From NCBI GenBank assembly GCA_965214085.1, contig OZ243937.1, positions 2,728,001 to 2,792,000 on the forward strand: 64,000 bases of DNA, given 5' to 3'. Source of the stretch: UBA6055 sp965214085 (GTDB lineage Bacteria; Chloroflexota; Anaerolineae; Aggregatilineales; Phototrophicaceae). Position 1 is the first letter of the stretch; each line of letters starts with the position of its first letter. A model generated the notes under the pieces. That model was given only the letters and a program-made list of their open reading frames with translations, did no database searches and was not told where the DNA came from. The position numbers and the translations under genes are program-made. Positions 33,473-40,746 of the stretch are shown here, in pieces.

Positions 33473-34831
33473 TCAAATGGAGGACTGCAAAGCCTGCAGA
33501 AGCGCCTCGTCCTGCTCGGGCAAGACCGTGCGCGGATCAAGCAGAACGCGGCCGTCGGCGATGCGGGCGATCAACGGCGGTTCCGCCAGACGCAGCCGCG
33601 CCGTGAGCATATCGGGGGCGTCGCCGTCTAGGGCGAGCAGCGCCGTGGGCAGCGTGGCGCCGGGCAAGCTGCCGCCGCCAACTGTCGATTCGCCTTCGAT
33701 GACCATCCCGCCGACGGCCGCCGACCACCTGCGCGCGCGCTCGTGGATGTCGTCCAGCGAACTAGAAATCATCTGCCAGACGGGTATGCGCTGAAGCGCT
33801 TCGCCGCGGCGGTAGTGCTGCAAAGTCGCAATCAGAGCCGCGTAGGTGAGCTTGTCGACGCGCAGCGCCCGCGCCAGCGGATGACGCTTGAGCTCGTCGA
33901 TTGCGCCTGCCCGCCCCAGGATGATGCCGGCTTGCGGGCCGCCCAACAGCTTATCCCCGCTGAAGCAGACCAGATCGGCGCCGGCGGCGACGCTCTCTTG
34001 TATCGTGGGCTCGCGCTGCAAACCGAAGGGCGTAGTGTCCAGTAGCGTGCCGCTGCCCAGGTCGTCGACGGCGAGCAGGCCGCGCTCCTGCGCCAGCGCC
34101 GCCAATTCGCTGAGCAGCGGCTGTTCAACAAAGCCGACTTGCTTGAAGTTCGAGGCGTGGACGCGCAGCAGCATCGCGGTTCGCTCGCTGAGCGCGGCGG
34201 CAAAGTCGGTAATGCGCGTGCGATTGGTCGTGCCGACCTCGACCAGATGCGCGCCGCTTTCTTGCATGATGGCCGGAATGCGGAATCCGCCGCCAATCTC
34301 GACCAGTTGTCCGCGCGAGATGACAACTTCGCCGCCCTTCGCCAGCGCGCTGAGGATCAAGATCAAAGCCGAGGCATTGTTGTTGACGACCAAAGCGTCT
34401 TCGGCGCCCGTCAGCTCGCGCAGAAGCTGCCCGGCGTGCGTCAGACGGCTGCCGCGCTTGCCGGTGTCAAGGTCAAACTCGAGGTTGTTGTAGGAGCGTG
34501 CCGCCGCCAGCAGCGCTTGCTCCGCCGCCTGGGACAGTACCGCTCGCCCCAAATTGGTGTGGATGATGACGCCGGTCGCGTTGATCACCGGCATCAGGCT
34601 GGGCCGCGTCGTATCTCGCAAACGCTGCTCAATCAGCTGCGTCAAAGCGCACACATCGGTGTCAATCGGCCGCGACGCCAGGATCGCTTGACGCGCCGAT
34701 GCGAGCGTCTGCCGGATCGAATCGACAACCAAGTCGCGGCTGTGGCTGTCGGTCAGGGTTTGTATCGGGCTTTGCGCTAGCAGCGAATCAACCGAGGGCA
34801 AGCTCCGCAGCAGAGCTTCTTTATCGTTCAT
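33473..34831 (-). CDS. selA: L-seryl-tRNA(Sec) selenium transferase
   Basis: A 452-residue PLP enzyme that converts Ser-tRNA(Sec) to Sec-tRNA(Sec) with selenophosphate. MNDKEALLRSLPSVDSLL fixes the start at 34831. GVIIHTNLGRAVLS, NNLEFDLDTGKRGSR, NNNASALILIL, the VEIGGGFRIP loop and the PLP lysine in FSGDKLLGGPQAGI are all present. It overlaps the upstream membrane gene by 11 bases. selB, selC and selD are not in the window, and neither peroxiredoxin here uses selenocysteine, so its client proteins are elsewhere. Confidence 0.95.
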   Translation of the reverse strand: MNDKEALLRSLPSVDSLLAQSPIQTLTDSHSRDLVVDSIRQTLASARQAILASRPIDTDVCALTQLIEQRLRDTTRPSLMPVINATGVIIHTNLGRAVLSQAAEQALLAAARSYNNLEFDLDTGKRGSRLTHAGQLLRELTGAEDALVVNNNASALILILSALAKGGEVVISRGQLVEIGGGFRIPAIMQESGAHLVEVGTTNRTRITDFAAALSERTAMLLRVHASNFKQVGFVEQPLLSELAALAQERGLLAVDDLGSGTLLDTTPFGLQREPTIQESVAAGADLVCFSGDKLLGGPQAGIILGRAGAIDELKRHPLARALRVDKLTYAALIATLQHYRRGEALQRIPVWQMISSSLDDIHERARRWSAAVGGMVIEGESTVGGGSLPGATLPTALLALDGDAPDMLTARLRLAEPPLIARIADGRVLLDPRTVLPEQDEALLQALQSSI

Positions 34832-35261
34832 GCGCCAGCTCGCGATTGCGCAAGAAGATTTCAATCACGACAAAGAGCAAAATGACTATGAGGAAGATCG
34901 TCAGCGAGAGGTAACGCGGGATCAGCAGCCAGGCGCAAGTCACCGCGATTATGCCGGCCCAGACGCTGCGGCGGACGACCACGCCGGTCATGGGCGCGTC
35001 GTCTTGCGTCCGCGCCAGGCGCTGGCTGGCCAGGCGCATAATTGGAATCGCGGCGCCGGTCACGCCGATCTGCAGCAAGATGAAGAACAGCCAGATTTCC
35101 CCGCCGATGCGCGGACGCGTATTAACCACCAAATATGCCAAACCACCCCAGCCCGTGACGAACATGATCAGCGCCGCCAGCAGCACGCCGCGCGCTTCAC
35201 CATTTGCGCTGCGGTTGGCAGCTCCGCCGCCTCTGTCGGCATTGGATCGACTGGCTAACAT
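34821..35261 (-). CDS. Small membrane protein upstream of selA
   Basis: About 146 residues with four hydrophobic segments (LLAALIMFVTGWGGLAYLVV; WLFFILLQIGVTGAAIPIM; VWAGIIAVTCAWLLI; LTIFLIVILLFVVIEIFL). The ATG at 35261 is preceded by GGTGGGGG; a GTG at 35270 is an alternative. I do not recognise a family. Its 11-base overlap with selA suggests translational coupling but not a shared function. Confidence 0.7.
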   Translation of the reverse strand: MLASRSNADRGGGAANRSANGEARGVLLAALIMFVTGWGGLAYLVVNTRPRIGGEIWLFFILLQIGVTGAAIPIMRLASQRLARTQDDAPMTGVVVRRSVWAGIIAVTCAWLLIPRYLSLTIFLIVILLFVVIEIFLRNRELAHER

Positions 35262-35372
35262 TTCCCCCACCTACTCCTGGCTGCGCGCCGGAATTTCACT
35301 CGTGTCGGCCAGCCTGCGTCCTGCGTAAAGATTCAGCATTAAGTTTAGCACAAGCGCCGTCACACGCTGGTT

Positions 35373-36665
35373 CTATTGCAGCCCGGATAACAGCGCTTGC
35401 GTCTCGCGCGATGGCTTGACGCCCAGCGACCGTTTGAATTGCTTCTCCAGCAGCGAATAGTGCTGCCTGGCATCGGCATTTCGCCCCAGGTTGATGTACA
35501 TCCGCATCGCGCCGCGATGGAAGTCCTCGCGCTGCGGCGATTCCTTTAATGCGCGCGCATAGAACCCCAGCGCCTCCTCCCAAGCCTGTTCTTCAGCCTT
35601 CAGACGCGCCATGCCATTTAGCGCTTCGGAATACTTCGCCTGCAACTGCTTGCGGCGCGCCTCTACCCAGGGCAGGTTGAGCGGGAACAGGAAGGGCGCC
35701 TTATACAACTCAATCGCCTCTCTATAGAGGGCCTGCCGCAGCGCCGGATCCGTTGCTAGCAGCGCGCCTTCGATCGCATGCTCAAAGTCGGCCACATCAT
35801 AGTGACGGACGATTTTGTCGCTGGGCACATAAAATCCGGCCGAGTACGTGGTCAGTTCATAACTGCCGCCGCCACTCACCATCATGGAAATGCGTTCGGT
35901 TATTTTACTCTTGGTGACGTGGAAAACGTTAGTCGCATCCCGGATCGAGAGTTTGGGCCAGAAAATCTCAAAAATCTGATCCCGCGTGACCAAGGGGTTG
36001 TCGATGAAGTAGAAAAACAGGTTTCGCGGCAGCGCGCCGTCCCAGCTCTGTATCTCGCGCCCGTTGGAAACGGCATGCCCGCGGCCGAAGGCGTATACCT
36101 CCAACTGCGGTTTCACTTCTCGCGCTTTGTTGAATATCAAATGGTTGCGCTGATTAGAGGCGCCAAGGACGACAGCCTCGTCCCGATTGACCCATTCGAT
36201 CCAGGATTCATAGGTCAATAGGCGTGAATTGACCACCAATTGAAAGCCGTCGGCCAAGTTCTCTAGCAAGCCCGCAATGAATTGCTGAAAAGCATCATCG
36301 TGTGGCACGCGGTCCAATTCATCCAGATACAAGATGACGCGATCGCTGTCAATCCGCGCCAGGTCGGCCGCCAGAGCCCCGCCTATCTCAGCCGGCGCGC
36401 CCTCATCAAGCGCTTCCGCAAGCTGCGCGCCAAAGCCCGCCGACGTCCGATTAATACTCTCCATAAGACCACGCACCCATGTCGCGGTGGTCCCGCCATT
36501 ATCGGGCAGACGATAGTAGAGCAAGTCTTCCGACAAACCGCTGAGAAAATAACTCAGAAAAACATTGCGATAATTTGTCCAAGGATAAAGAAGGACGAGC
36601 TTCTTGCCCTGGGTGATGGACAAGAATGATTCAAAAGACATATTGGCGAGGTCATGCGCAAGCAT
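35373..36665 (-). CDS. BTAD-type regulator with a NACHT/AAA-like N-terminal region lacking Walker A
   Basis: 430 residues. The N-terminal part (about 15-210) resembles a STAND/AAA ATPase: the Walker B-like VILYLDELDRVP is at 110-121, but the P-loop position reads QGKKLVLLYPWTNYRN with no GKT/S. A winged helix (about 225-310, LPRNLFFYFIDNPLVTRDQI) and a TPR-like bacterial transcriptional activator domain (to 430, ending QFKRSLGVKPSRETQALLS) follow. The start has AAAGG seven bases upstream. This suits a SARP-like transcription activator with signal-dependent control; its target is unknown. Confidence 0.75.
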   Translation of the reverse strand: MLAHDLANMSFESFLSITQGKKLVLLYPWTNYRNVFLSYFLSGLSEDLLYYRLPDNGGTTATWVRGLMESINRTSAGFGAQLAEALDEGAPAEIGGALAADLARIDSDRVILYLDELDRVPHDDAFQQFIAGLLENLADGFQLVVNSRLLTYESWIEWVNRDEAVVLGASNQRNHLIFNKAREVKPQLEVYAFGRGHAVSNGREIQSWDGALPRNLFFYFIDNPLVTRDQIFEIFWPKLSIRDATNVFHVTKSKITERISMMVSGGGSYELTTYSAGFYVPSDKIVRHYDVADFEHAIEGALLATDPALRQALYREAIELYKAPFLFPLNLPWVEARRKQLQAKYSEALNGMARLKAEEQAWEEALGFYARALKESPQREDFHRGAMRMYINLGRNADARQHYSLLEKQFKRSLGVKPSRETQALLSGLQ

Positions 36666-36881
36666 CTGGGGACCTTTCGATGCTTAGGGCGCGTCCACTA
36701 AGCGGACGTACGCCAAACATAAGACAAGGTACATCTTTTCTATTAGTCTATCAAAAATGATGCAATTGCGCGCGAATGGCGTTATGCCAGCGTGTACGCG
36801 GTCAGAGCAATGATCGACCAAGCGCTGACTTCCGCGGAAGCCGGGACTTGGCGCAGCGATGCAAATGAAGCTGTGAGTAGA

Positions 36882-36914
36882 GCGGCGGAATGCGCTAAAC
36901 TTCTGGTCCGCCGC
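36882..36914 (-). terminator. Inverted repeat after the cyclophilin gene
   Basis: GCGGCGGA and TCCGCCGC pair as an 8-bp stem around a 17-base loop, starting ten bases after the cyclophilin stop on the minus strand. There is no T-run, so it is at best a Rho-assisted or processing hairpin. Confidence 0.35.
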
Positions 36915-36923
36915 CGGGTAGGG

Positions 36924-37448
36924 CTACTTCGCTTCGATCGTCAGCGACACGATCTTGTCAGGGACAATCGAGCCGGCGGGACGCTGTGGATCGATGCGCT
37001 GCAGCGCGCCCAACACTTGCAGACTCTGGTCGTCGGCGACGCGGCCAAACACGGCGTGATTGCCATCGAGGTGGGGCGTGGGCACGAAGGTGATGAAGAA
37101 CTGAGAGCCGTTGGTGTTGGGACCGGCGTTGGCCATGCTCAGCGTTCCCGGCGCGTCATGCCGGATGCGCAGCGCGGATGGCTCGTCATCCCAGCGATAG
37201 CCGGGCCCGCCGCGCCCGCTGCCGGTAGGGTCGCCGCCCTGGGCCATGAAGCCTTCCAGCACGCGGTGGAAGACCACGCCATCGTAGAAGCCCTCCTGCG
37301 CCAGAAAGACGAAGTTGTTCACGGAAATCGGCGCGCGGTCGGCGAAGAGGTCAATGTTGATCGCGCCTTTGCTGGTGTTCATGACGGCGCTGTAGGTCTT
37401 CTTGGGGTCGATGGTCATGGCGGGCGGGCTGCTGTATTGCTTGGGCAT
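36924..37448 (-). CDS. Cyclophilin-type peptidyl-prolyl isomerase
   Basis: A 174-residue single-domain cyclophilin, cytoplasmic because no signal peptide is present. MPKQYSS at 37448 is chosen because GGAG lies eight bases before it. Core motifs are NNFVFLAQEGFYDGVVFHRV (with the catalytic Arg), FMAQGGDPTGSGRGGPGY, LSMANAGPNTNGSQFFITF and LDGNHAVFGRV. A family B element begins 100 bases upstream and may have displaced its promoter. It is followed by the BTAD regulator in the same direction. Confidence 0.93.
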   Translation of the reverse strand: MPKQYSSPPAMTIDPKKTYSAVMNTSKGAINIDLFADRAPISVNNFVFLAQEGFYDGVVFHRVLEGFMAQGGDPTGSGRGGPGYRWDDEPSALRIRHDAPGTLSMANAGPNTNGSQFFITFVPTPHLDGNHAVFGRVADDQSLQVLGALQRIDPQRPAGSIVPDKIVSLTIEAK

Positions 37449-37661
37449 GGGGGTGGCTCCTTGTTGGTGTAGGGTGAGTCCGTTTGTGCGGTGAGGGTAG
37501 CAGAGATGATGCAACAGGGACAGTGTCGCACCGTTGATGAGCGACGGCGATAGTGTATCGAATTCGGTTGAAAATCAATTTCACCACAAAGACACAAAGG
37601 TACAAAGCACACAAAGAATATGGCATATCTCGATTAAGTTTCTCGGTGCGCTCAATTCTCG

Positions 37662-37856
37662 CCGGGCAATCGCATCAATATCCATAAATGACGAATTTAT
37701 TTTCAAACCAACAAATTGTAGGGGCGAGCCTTGGCTCGCCCATGAAATTTGGCAGAAAATCACATATTTATTGCGTTCTTCATTGGCATATATTCGGATA
37801 TATCTCGGAGTTCTTGGCGCCCCAGTGTTGAATATATTAGATGCGATTGTCCTGGC
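37662..37856. mobile_element. Family A element A6, nested inside B2
   Basis: Left end CCGGGCAATCGCATCAATA, right end AGATGCGATTGTCCTG plus two bases. Flanks AATTCTCG (37654-37661) and ATTTCTCG (37857-37864) agree at seven of eight positions and correspond to the single TTTCTCG in the uninterrupted copy B1. A family C palindrome (GGGCGAGCC, TT, GGCTCGCCC) lies at about 37721-37740. Confidence 0.85.
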
Positions 37857-37869
37857 ATTTCTCGCTGTC

Positions 37870-38829
37870 CTAAATGCTGTAGTTGTATAGTCCCGCATTA
37901 AGGTGGTATGGGTTTTGCTGAAACCGCTCCGGGGTTTCTCGCCAGCAATCACAGATGTATTCATAAGGACTTCGCCCCTTCAGCGCCTTCAGCCTTTTGC
38001 CATAGTTGTAGGCTTGCAAGAACAACTCCAGGTGCTGACGCAGTTCCTCATGACTTTGGTAAAAGTATCGATAGACTGTCTTCTCTTTGATACTCCGGTT
38101 CATGCGCTCGACTTGTCCGTTGGTCCAAGGATGATAAGGTTTGGTCAAGCGATGTTCAATCCCCTGCGCTTGGCATATTTTATCAAAGGCCAGCTTGCTT
38201 TTGCGCCCCGACCGCGCTTGATGGGTAAACTGAGTGCCATTGTCGGTCAAGATGGTATGAATCTTGTAGGGTACGACTTCGATCAGGCGGCGCAGGAAGG
38301 CGCAAGCGTCCTCGCGTTTAGCGCTTTGATGCAGTTCAGCGAAGACAAACTTGGATGTCCGGTCAATGGCGACAAAGAGATAGAGCTTGCCCTGGTCAGT
38401 TCTGACTTGGCAGAAGTCCAGATGAAAGTAGCCGATGGGATAGTTCTTGAAGCGCTTCTTCTTGGCCGGTTTGCTTTCCGATTCGGGCAGTCGGTTGACG
38501 CCATGCCGCTTGAAGCAGCGATGCAAGCTGGAGCGGGTCAGATGCGGTATGGTCTCTTGCAGGGCGTAGAGGCAGTCATCCAGGGGCAGCAGAGTCTTGA
38601 TACGGAAGGCCAGGATGATATCTTCCTCTTGCTGACTCAAGACGGTGGAGCGGGGATTCTTGGGACCCATCGGCCGGTCTTTGACGGAGGAGCGCTTCTT
38701 CCATTTCGCGACGGTTTTGGGGTTGATGCCGAAGCGCTTGGCCAGCTTGGCTATGCTCTCTTGACTATTTTGGATTTCTCGGCGGGTTGCCTCCGTCGTT
38801 GTGGCGCGCGGGTGTAGAACCTGTCCCAT
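37870..38829 (-). CDS. IS481-family transposase (DDE integrase fold)
   Basis: 319 residues. An N-terminal helix-turn-helix (SIAKLAKRFGINPKTVAKWK) is followed by the integrase core with Asp in YFHLDFCQVRTDQG, Asp in TILTDNGTQFTH and Glu in HPWTNGQVERMNRSIKEK, the DDE triad. It cuts and joins the ends of its own element. The last codons run past the left inverted repeat: NYSI and the TAG stop (37870-37872) are encoded by target DNA outside the element, so the C-terminal few residues depend on the insertion site. Confidence 0.93.
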   Translation of the reverse strand: MGQVLHPRATTTEATRREIQNSQESIAKLAKRFGINPKTVAKWKKRSSVKDRPMGPKNPRSTVLSQQEEDIILAFRIKTLLPLDDCLYALQETIPHLTRSSLHRCFKRHGVNRLPESESKPAKKKRFKNYPIGYFHLDFCQVRTDQGKLYLFVAIDRTSKFVFAELHQSAKREDACAFLRRLIEVVPYKIHTILTDNGTQFTHQARSGRKSKLAFDKICQAQGIEHRLTKPYHPWTNGQVERMNRSIKEKTVYRYFYQSHEELRQHLELFLQAYNYGKRLKALKGRSPYEYICDCWRETPERFQQNPYHLNAGLYNYSI

Positions 38830-38882
38830 AGGGCTTCCTTTTGGCTATGTGAGATCATCCCATTATAATCTGAGACTATACA
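37884..38882 (-). mobile_element. IS481-type insertion sequence, intact
   Basis: 999 bp. The ends TGTATAGTCCCGCATTA and, inverted, TGTATAGTCTCAGATTA match at 14 of 17 positions. A perfect 6-bp duplication TGTAGT flanks it at 37878-37883 and 38883-38888. The single transposase frame is uninterrupted, so this looks like a recent and possibly active insertion. It lies in family B DNA, between the A6 copy and the B2 right arm. Confidence 0.92.
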
Positions 38883-38990
38883 TGTAGTATCTGTATCAAC
38901 CGAAAAGGATACATTTCCAGCGACGGCAAGGATCTTGGCTTAACGAGTATTGAGAAATATAATTATCAAAGGGAAGTCAGGTAGTTCAAC

Positions 38991-40181
38991 ATGATTGCTG
39001 CGAATCCAGAGATTATAAAATGGGCGCGAGAAACGGCCGGTCTTGAATTAGGCGAAGCCGCTAAGAAACTTGGATTCAGAGATTCTAAGAAACGAACGGC
39101 GATTGCGAAGCTGGCAAGCCTAGAGAGCGGACAAGCCCATCCAACCAATGCGCAACTCAACAAGATGGCAAAGGCCTATTTTCAGCCGCCGATGGTCTTC
39201 TATTTGCCTAATCCTCCACGACCGGGCGACAATGGCGAGGACTTTCGAGCGGCCTCCCAGCAGGAGGCCAATCCTCAGGGTAACGCGCGACTGAAGTTGC
39301 TGACGCGCGACATAAGAGCGGCACAGCGGCTTGTCAAAAGCGTGCGGCTAGAAGAAGGCGAAGAAACGCTGCCGTTCGTCAACTCGGCTAAGGTTTCCAC
39401 GGGTGGCGATTTGGTAGCGCGAGAAATCGTCAATACGATAGACTTCGACCTCGATACATTTCGCAACGAAAGACAAGTTCGTGATGCCTTTGCTTATCTG
39501 CGTCTGCAAATTGAACGCAGCCGCATATTTGTGTTGCTGCTCAGCGATCTCGGCAGCCACCATACCACCATACCGGTTGAAGTCTTTCGAGGTGTTGTTT
39601 TCACCGACGACATAGCGCCATTCATTGTAATCAACCGCAAAGATGCTGTTTCCGCTTGGAGCTTCACCGCCTTGCATGAGGTCGCACATTTGTGGCTTGG
39701 GACAAGCGGGGTGTCGGGCATATACAGTGACAAGGTCGTTGAACGATTTTGCGATCGCGTTGCCGGCTCAATTCTTTTGCCTGCTGAAGACCGTGTTGCC
39801 ATGGAGGTAGGGCCGCAGAGCCCATTCGATCATGTCATTAGTTCGATAGACGACGCCGCTGCCCGCTTGAATTTGAGTCGGTCTATGATTGCTTACAATC
39901 TATGGCTGGACGGCCATATCGGTAATGAGATTTGGGAAGGCCTCAGACTGCAGTTTGCAGGGCAGAGGGCAGCTATGGCAGAAAATGAACGCCAACGGAA
40001 CAAGCAGAGAACAGGTGGACCAGATTACTACAAGTTAAGACGACACCAGCTCGGCAACGCTTTGGTTGATCTCACCCGCTATGCCGTAAGCACGAACGCG
40101 TTAACACCCTCCAAAGCCGCCGTGGTATTGGGCGTAGCGCCGACAAGCGTATACCCAATGCTCTTCCCCAAATTGTCCTGA
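38991..40181 (+). CDS. XRE-type HTH with ImmA/IrrE metallopeptidase domain
   Basis: 396 residues, probably the antitoxin/regulator of a two-gene module. A helix-turn-helix (about 8-60, ETAGLELGEAAKKLGF) precedes a long middle region, and the COG2856 zinc peptidase motif ALHEVAHLWLG lies near 225-235, followed by ERFCDRVAGSILLPAE. Family members cleave or bind repressors; here the neighbour is a PIN-like protein whose GTG start is 11 bases after this stop. The gene lies immediately beside the nested transposon cluster, which fits an accessory module. Confidence 0.88.
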   Translation: MIAANPEIIKWARETAGLELGEAAKKLGFRDSKKRTAIAKLASLESGQAHPTNAQLNKMAKAYFQPPMVFYLPNPPRPGDNGEDFRAASQQEANPQGNARLKLLTRDIRAAQRLVKSVRLEEGEETLPFVNSAKVSTGGDLVAREIVNTIDFDLDTFRNERQVRDAFAYLRLQIERSRIFVLLLSDLGSHHTTIPVEVFRGVVFTDDIAPFIVINRKDAVSAWSFTALHEVAHLWLGTSGVSGIYSDKVVERFCDRVAGSILLPAEDRVAMEVGPQSPFDHVISSIDDAAARLNLSRSMIAYNLWLDGHIGNEIWEGLRLQFAGQRAAMAENERQRNKQRTGGPDYYKLRRHQLGNALVDLTRYAVSTNALTPSKAAVVLGVAPTSVYPMLFPKLS

Positions 40182-40192
40182 AGGCGCCCAAC

Positions 40193-40732
40193 GTGCTGTT
40201 TCTGCTGGATACGGACGTGCTGATTGCGGCGAAGAACCTATATTATCCAATGGACCGTGTGCCCCATTTCTGGGTCTGGATTTTGCACCATGCCACGCAT
40301 GAGCACATAAAGATTCCGACCAAGGTCATCGACGAAATACTGCGAGGCAACGACGAACTCTCTCAATGGATAAAGTCCAATCGCGTCACTTTGGAGCTTA
40401 ATGAAGAAGTTGATGCGAAGGATTGGTCCGAAACCTTGACCAAGGGATATGGATATACTTCAGTCGCAGCCGCTCAGCAGGATATCGTCGAGCAACGCGC
40501 CGACCCTTTCCTAATCGCTCATGCATTATCTAATACTAGCTCCAGGCGCGTCGTCACCCTCGAAAAGGCGACCACCGCACCGATGCACTTACCTAGGCCA
40601 ATCAACCGAAGAATTCCCACTGTCTGTGATTTACTGAAAGTAGAACATTTGGACACGTTCAAACTAATTCGCGAACTCGACTTTCGCATTCCTTTGTCGC
40701 CGAACCTTGGTGACACCTACGAGACTACTTAG
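40193..40732 (+). CDS. DUF4411 PIN-like protein, candidate toxin
   Basis: 179 residues starting with GTG at 40193. LLDTDVLIAAKN at the N-terminus, VIDEILRG and QRADPFLIAHAL supply the acidic residues expected for a PIN-fold ribonuclease, and the end matches the DUF4411 pattern (PTVCDLLKVEHLDTFKLIRE). DUF4411 genes often follow XRE-ImmA genes, as here, and are thought to be toxins that cut RNA. It ends 14 bases before the ALDH gene, so read-through into that gene is possible. Confidence 0.85.
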   Translation: MLFLLDTDVLIAAKNLYYPMDRVPHFWVWILHHATHEHIKIPTKVIDEILRGNDELSQWIKSNRVTLELNEEVDAKDWSETLTKGYGYTSVAAAQQDIVEQRADPFLIAHALSNTSSRRVVTLEKATTAPMHLPRPINRRIPTVCDLLKVEHLDTFKLIRELDFRIPLSPNLGDTYETT

Positions 40733-40746
40733 AGGCCCCCACACCA

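Larger units (their letters stand above)
37549..38918. mobile_element. Family B element B2, interrupted by A6 and an IS481-type element
   Basis: The left arm (GATAGTGTATCG, TCGGTTGAAAATC, ACCACAAAGACACAAAGG) lies at 37549-37661 and the right arm (ATCAACCGAAAAGGATACAT) at about 38889-38918. They are flanked by an exact 9-bp duplication, AGCGACGGC, at 37540-37548 and 38919-38927. Between them lie A6 (37662-37856) and the IS (37884-38882). With both removed, the remaining sequence matches B1 through the TTCTCG-like centre. Confidence 0.88.

Noticed and set aside
33473..34831. Selenoprotein gene near selA
   Set aside because: I looked for an in-frame TGA flanked by conserved protein sequence in the neighbouring genes and saw none; both peroxiredoxins have Cys.
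37534..37890. 118-codon open frame in the nested element region
   Set aside because: It is composed of family B and A sequence and has no protein-like character.
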